DNA of 28,366 nucleotides from Kipferlia bialata. Taxonomy: Eukaryota > Fornicata. The position numbers and the translations under genes were made by a program. The stretch covers positions 1 through 28,366 of the forward strand of contig BDIP01000151.1 in assembly GCA_003568945.1 (NCBI GenBank), in the 5' to 3' direction. The first letter of the stretch is position 1. Every line of letters starts with the position of its first letter. Under the pieces are notes generated by a model. That model searched no databases. It had not been told where the DNA came from and saw only the letters and a program-made list of their open reading frames with translations. Positions 20,977 through 28,366 of the stretch are shown here, piece by piece.

Positions 20977-23900
20977 ATATATATATATATATCTGTGTTG
21001 AATGTAGCAAGTGCCTCCTCTGCCTTGGACAGGCCAGTGCTACAGTGAGATAGTGCATCTACATATATATACATACACATATATATATATAAACACACAC
21101 ACATATATATACACACACACACATGTATATATATATATATATATGACAGGTATATATCAAGTGCTTACGCTGCCTTGGACAGGCCAGAGCTAGGGTAAGA
21201 AAGGTAATGTATATAGATACATATACATATATGTATATAGTGACACAACGTATACTTATGCATACATATACAGTGACATATATAAGTATTCGAATGTGGT
21301 ATGTAATCAGTGTACTATTACTGGAGTCAGAGAGGATGTAACTACATACACTTACACTAGTATGTAGGAGTAATAATAGTACGGAGGTTATCATATGTCT
21401 GTACTGGAGTGAGCGCAAGTGGGATGTATATATGTGTATATGTAAGGATTATGTCCAGTAAATAGACATGACAATAGGTGTCTATGTACCTCACTATGAA
21501 GCTGTGCTTCTGGGAGAAGAACCTCTGCGATTGGGGAGACCCCTTAGTAGGGGTGGACCTCTCTCTCTCCCTCACCATCTTGAAGCGGCCCATGGTGTCC
21601 TGAAGAGAGGGTGTACCCGGAGAGTACCTGTCGTCAGGTAGAACACATACTATTGTCATTATTACTATACACATATGTATACTGTATCATTATCAGTGTA
21701 ATATGTATATGCGACAATGAAAGAGAGTGTACCGGAGAAATACCTATAGTTAGCACGAGGGTACAATGAGAGATATAGTAGTGGAGAAACATATATAGAG
21801 AGAGGGAGAGAGCGAGAGATGAGACGTACATGGGAAGTCACGGTATCTAGAGATATGTATCTGAATGTAGTGGTAACATGTGATTGGGGAAGAGAGTTGG
21901 ATGAATTAGGCAGCTACACACAGACACACACAGACACACATATATACATATATACTATATCATACATGGTAAGGAACATATGTATATATGGTATTGGGCT
22001 ACACGTAGTCATGTACATATATATATAGTGGTACCTAGCCATTGTCTGACTGATCACAGACACTCACACACACACATATATATATACTATATCATGAAAA
22101 GTAAGGAACAACTCTATATATGGTATTGAGCGTCAAGTAACATAGTAGTGTATATATATATAGAGAGAGTGATACCTGGCCATTGTCTGACTGATGGTCT
22201 CCACTGTCTCTCTCCCCCTCTCTCTGCCCCTCTCTCTCCCTCTCACTTCCACATAACGAACAGGGGGAAAACTGCATGTTAATATGGTGAAAACAGAGAC
22301 GTAGTGGCGAGGGTATAACTGTATGATAGTATGTGTAAAGACAGACATACCAACAGGAGAACATGCAAGAGACGATAGTACAGGAGATACAACGGGATAT
22401 TGATATATTGCATAGCCTGGAGTGAAACAGACAGAGAGAGAGATATATCTGTCAACGATTGCTAAGTAAGAGCATACATATACTGTATCCCCCTGGTATA
22501 TAAGGAGAGAACTTATATGATAGAGAAGCAACACCTCGACGTAGCATATATATATATATATATATGTATATAATTACATATATATTGCTCCCTCGTACAT
22601 ATAGCAGAGAGAGCCGGAAGATGAGGAAGGCAGAGAATATTAGATAGACAGCTGTACCTGAGATCTCCCTGTGAGCGCAAAATCTCTGTATCCCTCTTGT
22701 ACTGTGCCATCACTTCCCGCCCTATTGCAATGACATCGCCGTGGGACAGCCTTCGCTTCATGGGGAATCCTGGGGAATCCTGGGGAATCCTGGGGAATCC
22801 TGGGGACAGCCTTCTCTTCCCGGGGGACACGACTGTCGGCGTCTCTCTCCTTGACTGACCTGACGTTAGACATTAATATATACATATAGATATATGTATA
22901 TAGATACGGGCATGTACATGTTGTGTGGATATGTATATACATAAATATATATATATATATATATATATGTCGGATGTATATACATGACTGTTGGTGTCTC
23001 TCTCCTTGCACCTGACGTCAGATACACCTGTGTAGCATCTACACATATATCCTAGTTACACATATGAATGTATATACAAATGGGACAAATATGTATAGCA
23101 GGAACTTCCATGTTCAGATACACACAACGTGAGTACACACATCTCCCCACCTGGTGGCTGCTTCCCGGTGCCTGTCAGGGTAGAAGGGGTCTCATTGAGC
23201 CTGAGAGTCAGTCGGAGTAGGGGGGGGTACGCTACACGAGGAGATACATAGGGAGAGGGAGATGGAGAGAGTGTCTGGGTAACGGGGGCGGAGGGGGGCG
23301 GAGGGGGGGGGGGGGGGGGGAAAAAAGGGAAAAAAAGAAAAAAAAAAAAAAGAGGGGGGGGGGGGGGGGGAAACAATCTTCTTGTAGACCCTAGCATGAG
23401 TATACAGCAGTATCTATATAGTATTCAAAATAGCAGTATACTATATACATATATACTAAACATTATAACTATGAGTATGCATACTGATATACCTTAATTT
23501 TGAAGTACTGTATGTACATCTGGGATACATATTGTATATATACTGATACCACTATGTTCTATGCTATATATATATAGTGTATATATATAGTATATATAGT
23601 ATATATAGTATATATACTATCTGCTATACCTTGTGAAGCACTGTGTGTACATCTGGGGCTGTCTGACCTTGACCATGGCTAGCAGGGTGCCTGTAATTAG
23701 AGAGAGAGAGAGAGAGAGGGAGGGAGAGAGAGAAAGGTATGCCTTGAACATGGCTAGCAGGGTGCCTGGGGTGAAATATATACATACACACTCACACTCA
23801 CACATATGAATATAAATATATACGGAGACAGAGAGAGAGGGAGAGAGATGCCTTGACCATGGCTAGAAGGGTGCCCAATGAGAGAGAGAGAGAGAGAGAG

Positions 23901-24789
23901 AGGAAGAGGTCAAGAGATGGTACGAGCATATATAATAATATACCCAAATGCATAGAGTAGATATCCATGCATATGCATACCTAGCTCGTGCATGTGGTAT
24001 GATCACACACACACATATGTATATATAGGAGATATCCATGTATATGCATACCTAGCTCGTGCATGTGGTGCGAGCCAATATATATACACACATATATTAT
24101 TAGAGTAGATATCCATGTATATCCGTACCTAGCTCGTGCATGTGGTGGGGGGCTGCCTCCATGTCACACAGACACCTGAGGGTGAGGGGTAGACAATAGA
24201 TATGTGTATATATATATATATATATACATATAGATTGATAGATAGGTAGATACTACCACTGGTACTATACAGCCTCCATGTCACACAGACACCTGGGGGT
24301 GAGGGGCAGACAATAGATTAATTATAATACAACGAATATATGCGTGTACTACTACTAGTACCCTACCTATCAACGAGGTCGTCTGACTGCACAGCACAGC
24401 AGAAAGAGTATACAAATATATATAAATATATATGAATACATATATACTATATATACTATAGTATAGTATACTATGTATGTACTCCTATCAATCAGGTAGT
24501 CTATCATCTGCCGTGACTGCACTGCCATGCACAGCACATATACATATATATATACATACATATATACAATACTATATATATAATGTATGGTATATGATAC
24601 ATACCTATCTATGAGGTCATCGATCATCTGCCGTGACTGCACTGCCATGCACAGCACAGCAGACAGGGAACGCCTTGAACGGCCTGGCTATGAGGGGAAG
24701 ACACACACACACACACGCATATAAAAATATATATGGATAGACACTGACAGGGAACGGCGGGAACGGCCTGGATATGAGGGGGATATATG

Positions 24790-24820
<31 letters not shown>

Positions 24821-25986
24821 ATGTATGTATAGGTACTGATACAGACAGGGAGCGGCGGGAGCGGCCTGGATATGAGGGGAAGATGTATATATAAATGCAT
24901 AGATACTGACAGGGAACGGCGGGAGCGGCCTGGAGGTGAGAAGCAGAAGTAGATAGATAGATATATATGTATATATATATATATGAATCAGTATGTATCA
25001 GTATGTGTATCAGTATGTATTTATATATACCTGACGCTGTACTTAGGGCAGATGACATGGCCCCCAGGATGTGCTTCTCCCAACATATATACACTATTAC
25101 ACTATATAGTATATTTATATAATAAGTATATATATATATATAATAAATATATAATAGGTATATATCCACCTGATGCAGTACTTAGGGCAGATGGCATGGC
25201 CCCCAGGATGTGCTTCTCACCCATATATATATATATATATATATCCATATATACACTATAATATATATATATATATATATTACCACTATGAGTATATCTA
25301 TATATCACTATACCTGACGCTGTGCTCAATGCCGATGGCATGGCCCCCAGGATGTGCTTCTCCCCCACATCCCGCCTGACCTTCTGGGCAGAGGACAGGA
25401 ACACAACCTGGGGTTAGAAACATACATATATGCATATATATATGTAATATTGTTAACACTGATGTAATATTTTAGAGTGTTGATCGAAAGTAGTGAATCT
25501 GGGCAGAGGACAGAAACACAACCAAGAGGGTAAGATACACATTAGGGTATTTATATGTATACATATGCATATGTATACAAGTATATATGACTCCAAGTAT
25601 ATATGCATTGATGGCATTTGGACAGAGGACAGAAACACAACCTGGAGACTGGTATACCTGGAGTTAGGTAGATGTACATACATTATCTGATATGACAACA
25701 CAAGCATATACGCATGTAAAGCACTTGGACAGAGGACAATACAACCACCCATACCTTCTCTGCCTTGCCGAGTGTCCTCTTGCACTTGGAGTGGTACCGT
25801 CTATCTATATATATATCTATATATATCTGTATACATATATATATATATATATATGTATGTATCTATACACACCTTCTCTGCCTTGCCGAGTGTCCTCTTG
25901 CACTTGGAGTGCAGCAGAATGACGTTGTCGTTGTCCCGCTGGGCATCAGTACAGAGAGACTAGTATATATGCATACACTAGACTTG

Positions 25987-26023
<37 letters not shown>

Positions 26024-27692
26024 GTAGCAGGATGACACTGTCACTATTACTACCTGCAGTGCCTGGTTGCACTATACAATATATATATAAATATATGTAT
26101 CTACCTGCAGTGCCTGGTTGTCCTATATAATATATATATATATATATATACATGTACATATATATATTTGTATCTACCTGCAGTGCCTGGTTGTCTGGGT
26201 CCAGCTTGGCTGCGGCATCCAGCTGGATGAGGACATGGGACGTGGCCTGGGTGAGTATATACATGTACAGGGAGAGGGGGGGGAGGAGAGAGAGAGAGAG
26301 AGAGAGAGAGAGGATCAGGACATGGGAGGTGTCTTGGGTCAGAGTACAAAATACATACAAGAAAGTAAGAGAGACAGATGGTGTTGATATACTATACTGA
26401 TACAGACACATACATATATATGCATTCACATACGTTGATTGCCCTGTGGAGGTGTCCGAATATCAGTGTATATACCTCAGACTATATAGTATATATATAT
26501 CTATATATCTATATAATAGTATGCATTCACATACGTTGATTGCCCTGTGGAGGTGCCCGAATATCCTTCTGACACTCAGCTGGTCTAGACAGAAGTATAT
26601 ATGTATATATATATACATACATATATAAACTATTACTTACATTGATAGCCCTGTGCAGGTGTCCGAATATCCTTCTGACACTCAGCTGGTCTGGGAGGGA
26701 AGAGGGGAACAGGGTCTTCTTCTTGAGAGGGGACTGGAGGTGAGTCATATAGTCAATGGTTATACTCAATATAATAGTCAATTACATATTATCACTTAAT
26801 ACCAGTTCTTCTTGCGAGGGGGTGAGACATAGCCAATAGATTCATTCATATTCATAATGCCATACAATGCATACATGCTCACATGTCAATAGATATCTCT
26901 ATACACATCCCACCTCCCCAGCCACTGTGTCCAGGCCAGACAATCCATCTCTCTCTGTCTCTATATATATATATGTGTATATGTAGTAATGTATCTATAT
27001 ACATATACCTCCCCAGCCACTGTGTCCAGGCCAGACAGACACTCGGTCAGAGCGAGGAAGGCACTCAGGATCCTAGAGGGTTAGGAGACGTATATTTATA
27101 CATGTACCACTATATATATATATATATATATATGATGTACTATAGACATATATATGCTGTGTCAGAGCAAGGAAGGCACTCAGGATCCTAGAGGGTGAGG
27201 GTGAGGGTGAAGGAATATTAATGTATATAAATACTTATGTAATATACCTTGCCACTAGTTTGTGTGTAGGCAGCTATTCTACTATACACATTATATACCT
27301 AGCCACCAGTCTATGTGTGGGTAGTTCCTTGGCCATCTCCACCAGTGCCAGGATGACTGGGAGGAGGGTGACATCGGTGTTCTTGGTGTGGAGGAGGCAT
27401 ACAGTGGCCCTGAAGACAGCCCTAGAGTTTAGGTATATGCTAGTATATACTAGTATATATATATAGAGAGAGCTAGAGAGAGAGAGACTGGTACATGAGG
27501 CATACAGTGGCCCCGAACTGCTCTGGGGGGCATGGTACGCAATAGTACACTAATAGTATACACACATATATATACATATACTATACCTACTGCTCTTTGC
27601 CAGCCTGGGTATGTCCATGACATCTGACTGGGGCATCACATTGCCCCTCATCTTACCAAAGCACACCACAAACTGGGTGCGAAACCTAGGTC

Positions 27693-27724
<32 letters not shown>

Positions 27725-27766
27725 CACACCACAAACTGGGTAGGGAACCTGATAGTAAGCGTGTAG

Positions 27767-27808
<42 letters not shown>

Positions 27809-28244
27809 CTCAGACTGATGTCCACCACATCTGGGTCGTATGAGTGACTAGTATGCAGATTATAAATATATAAGTATATATTTATATACACAGGTTAATA
27901 ATACCTTCTAGTACACTATTGTCATATATTATATGTATATAAGTATATATACCTGAGACTGATGTCCACCACATCTGGGTCGTATGAGTGACTGGCATGC
28001 AGAATGCAGTTCTGGATACGGATCATGTCGTTCCATCCCATGCGCCTCTGGAGGATCAGTATCAGTATATATATATATACAGTTATCATTAGTATAAGTA
28101 TATATGTATACATATCGGTGCGACTACTGCACACACTGGCCTAGACTCTCCATAAATGTGATTCACTACAAACCTGCTCTAGCAGTATCTCTGGTGTGGA
28201 TGGGTTCTCCAGCAATGCCTTGACACACTCAAAGTAGTATGCAC
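17721..28244 (-). CDS. Gene D: large multi-exon protein, 5' partial, function unknown
   Basis: At least 24 exons on the minus strand total about 2.2 kb in 10.5 kb. In order of transcription: 28244-28174, 28047-27953, 27685-27587, 27421-27299, 27072-27009, 26733-26641, 26246-26178, 25938-25873, 25407-25314, 24683-24605, 24175-24129, 23690-23630, 23390-23151, 22859-22658, 22245-22176, 21599-21490, 20920-20871, 20575-20479, 20175-20104, 19634-19600, 19356-19234, 18761-18646, 17979-17895 and 17761-17721 (TAA). Codon phases agree at every join except inside exon 23390-23151, which holds an unreliable homopolymer block. The product is not recognised. The first half is helical (QRRMGWNDMIRIQNCILHAS, FRATVCLLHTKNTDVTLLPV), the middle basic and Ser/Pro-rich (KRRLSPG, KRRLSHG, RSRRSLS), the end helical again. 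The start lies beyond the window or in the poly-G block near 28330. Confidence 0.7.
17950..18495 (-). repeat. Tandem copies of the acceptor end of gene D exon 17979-17895 (six in all)
   Basis: The true junction is at 17950-17997. Partial copies lie at about 18048-18094, 18161-18188, 18253-18289, 18341-18387 and 18451-18495. Each has the acceptor (ctcaccccag type) and the first 10 to 35 nt of the exon. The copies sit in units of about 95-116 bp that also share an intron part (attacatagatacact) and a (TA)n tract. The nearest copy retains the exon best; the outer ones read RET(R/L)DSGIV. Confidence 0.85.
18861..19280 (-). repeat. Copies of the donor end of gene D exon 19356-19234 (four in all)
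   Basis: The true junction is near 19234. Copies are at about 19122-19153, 19015-19060 and 18861-18891. All keep CAGTGCACTGAGG followed by a GTR donor. The copies read DT(L/V)QCTE against DTIQCTE in the exon, that is, conservative changes only. The copy at 19015-19060 reaches back 45 nt into the exon. Confidence 0.85.
20885..21203 (-). repeat. Copies of the acceptor end of gene D exon 20920-20871 (three in all)
   Basis: True start at 20920; copies end near 21050 and 21200. Each has ctcac-tag or ctcactccag type acceptors and the frame (S)TGLSKAEEAL. The nearer copy differs by a synonymous change (GGT to GGC); the farther one has picked up a stop. They are separated by (TA)n and (CA)n tracts. 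Confidence 0.85.
22658..22859 (-). other. Gene D exon with a 10-bp coding minisatellite
   Basis: Four perfect units of TGGGGAATCC at 22761-22800 lie inside the exon, flanked by a longer direct repeat gggacagccttc (22743 and 22803). Because 10 is not a multiple of 3, successive units are read in different frames (SPGFPRIPQDSPGFP). The flanks encode the matching KRRLSPG and KRRLSHG. Confidence 0.8.
23151..23390 (-). other. Gene D exon interrupted by low-complexity block
   Basis: On the minus strand it opens after catgctag with RVYKKIV and ends with GTGKQPPG before a GTGGGG donor. Between them lie G and A homopolymers (23303-23370). The length is one base off the phase needed by both neighbours, so bases are probably missing or extra in the homopolymers. 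Confidence 0.6.
23303..23370. repeat. Poly-G / poly-A block inside a gene D exon
   Basis: Runs of G, A and G again without other bases. It breaks the phase of the exon and looks like low-quality or gap-filled sequence. Confidence 0.9.
23664..23882 (-). repeat. Copies of the acceptor end of gene D exon 23690-23630 (three in all)
   Basis: GCACCCTGCTAGCCATGGTC is the exon start at 23690. Copies at 23739-23773 and 23848-23880 keep it with one or two changes and each runs into an (AG)n tract instead of more exon. Confidence 0.85.
23953..24150 (-). repeat. Copies of the donor end of gene D exon 24175-24129 (three in all)
   Basis: CACATGCACGAGCTAG plus the donor and about 25 nt of intron are present at 24102-24150 (true), 24029-24070 and 23953-24000. 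The units are about 75 bp apart. Confidence 0.85.
24366..24660 (-). repeat. Copies of the donor end of gene D exon 24683-24605 (three in all)
   Basis: The true exon end reads SRQMIDDLIDR. A copy at 24490-24537 reads SRQMIDYLIDR with four synonymous changes and one replacement. A shorter one at 24366-24395 reads DDLVDR. Both are followed by (TA)n-rich sequence. Confidence 0.85.
24660..24945 (-). repeat. Copies of the acceptor end of gene D exon 24683-24605 (four in all)
   Basis: Copies end near 24783, 24878 and 24935. All four have a ccag acceptor and encode GRSRRSLS, although the codons differ (TCC/TCA for Ser, CGC/CGT/AGG for Arg). Confidence 0.9.
25028..25383 (-). repeat. Copies of the donor end of gene D exon 25407-25314 (three in all)
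   Basis: True end at 25314; copies at about 25172-25225 and 25032-25083. All encode EKHILGAM(P/S)SALSTAS before a GTATA donor. The middle copy differs from the exon by about six synonymous changes and no replacement. Confidence 0.9.
25385..25750 (-). repeat. Copies of the acceptor end of gene D exon 25407-25314 (four in all)
   Basis: GTTGTGTTYCTGTCCTCTG after an acceptor-like AG or a decayed one is found at 25407 (true) and in copies at about 25499-25527, 25617-25648 and 25722-25748. The farthest copy is damaged. Confidence 0.8.
25755..25938 (-). repeat. Donor end of gene D exon 25938-25873, second copy
   Basis: 39 nt encoding HSKCKRTLGKAEK are repeated without change at 25755-25793, followed by a GTATGG donor. 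The copy's other border falls straight into unrelated sequence. Confidence 0.9.
26018..26340 (-). repeat. Extra copies around gene D exon 26246-26178
   Basis: Donor-end copies (CAACCAGGCACTGCAG plus GTAG) lie at about 26105-26125 and 26054-26073. An acceptor-end copy (TSHVLI) lies at about 26313-26334. The acceptor end of the next exon is echoed at about 26018-26040. Confidence 0.8.
26434..26690 (-). repeat. Donor end of gene D exon 26733-26641, three copies
   Basis: The 50 nt at 26690-26641 (QLSVRRIFGHLHRAIN) recur at 26584-26535 with four changes, all synonymous, and as 30 nt at 26463-26434. The 50-nt copy carries both a possible acceptor (tctag) and a donor (GTATGTG). The acceptor end of the same exon is weakly echoed at about 26803-26826. 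Confidence 0.9.
26911..27197 (-). repeat. Both ends of gene D exon 27072-27009 duplicated
   Basis: The acceptor-end copy at 27161-27197 keeps the ccctctag acceptor and ILSAFLAL with one synonymous change. The donor-end copy at 26911-26943 keeps GLDTVAGE and a GTGGGA donor. Confidence 0.9.
27249..27515 (-). repeat. Both ends of gene D exon 27421-27299 duplicated
   Basis: The donor-end copy at 27249-27275 encodes LPTHKLVAR against LPTHRLVAR, with five synonymous differences and one Arg-to-Lys change. The acceptor-end copy at about 27495-27515 keeps GGGCCACTGTATGCCTC but is not frame-preserving upstream of it. Confidence 0.85.
27661..28005 (-). repeat. Echoes between gene D exons 28047-27953 and 27685-27587
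   Basis: The donor end SHSYDPDVVDISLR recurs at 27809-27860. The acceptor end (R)F-x-TQFVVC recurs at 27724-27750 with its own cttactatcag acceptor. (AG)n tracts at 27701-27723 and 27776-27805 separate them. Confidence 0.9.
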
Positions 28245-28366
28245 CTGACAGTAAGTATATAAGTAATGAGTATATGAACTTGACAAAAAGAGAGATGGAG
28301 GGAGTGAGAGTAATAGGGGAGGGAGCAGGGGGGGGGGGGGGGGGAAAGGAAGACTGTAAGAAAAAA
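28245..28366. other. Right edge: intron of gene D and poly-G block
   Basis: Upstream (minus strand) of the first seen exon. It contains an AG-rich stretch and 17 G at 28328-28344. No exon is recognised. Confidence 0.6.

Noticed and set aside
18083-26429. Many open frames rich in Tyr, Ile and Thr
   Set aside because: They are translations of (TA)n and (CA)n tracts with a few exon residues attached, and have no conserved content of their own.
17950-27860. CRISPR-like arrays of repeats
   Set aside because: Repeats are exon ends with splice sites, separated by microsatellites of irregular length; there are no unique equal-length spacers and the setting is eukaryotic.
1-28366. tRNA or rRNA genes
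   Set aside because: No cloverleaf with a GTTCRA-type arm and no familiar rRNA stretch was noticed on either strand; a covariance search was not possible here.

Overview
The window looks like nuclear DNA of an intron-dense protist. Coding pieces are short (about 35 to 300 nt, one of 931 nt) and are joined by GT-AG introns whose 3' ends carry a fixed CTNAY-type element 3 to 7 nt before the AG. This fused branch-point/acceptor layout is known from metamonads such as Giardia and Trichomonas. Together with a kelch-type propeller gene it suggests a free-living fornicate of the Kipferlia/Carpediemonas kind. That identification is inference from style, not from a database match.

Layout. (1) 84-9317, plus strand: gene A, about 38 exons, open at its 5' end, product not recognised. 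(2) About 10205-14110, plus strand: gene B, a tandem paralogue of the 3' third of gene A. Ten successive exons correspond; eight have identical lengths and two are shorter in B. B has one in-frame TAA inside a matching exon. The duplication also covers roughly 350 nt of 3' flank. (3) 15039-16685, minus strand: a complete three-exon kelch-type gene of 456 codons. (4) 16686-17720: intergenic, with hairpins and a second copy of a dispersed repeat. (5) 17721-28244, minus strand: gene D, at least 24 exons whose phases join through, open at its 5' end, product not recognised.

The main oddity is in gene D. Its introns are swollen with (TA)n, (AG)n and related microsatellites, and most carry one to five extra partial copies of the adjoining exon end together with its splice site. 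Donor-side copies follow the upstream exon and acceptor-side copies precede the downstream exon. Many copies differ from the true exon almost only at synonymous positions. Genes A and B show the same thing only in traces. This could be a real mode of intron growth, a set of alternative splice sites, or a product of haplotype mixing or assembly; the sequence alone cannot decide.

Homopolymer blocks at 20-45, 23303-23370 (inside a gene D exon, breaking its frame) and 28328-28344 mark places where the assembly should not be trusted. No rRNA, tRNA, CRISPR array or clear transposon was seen.
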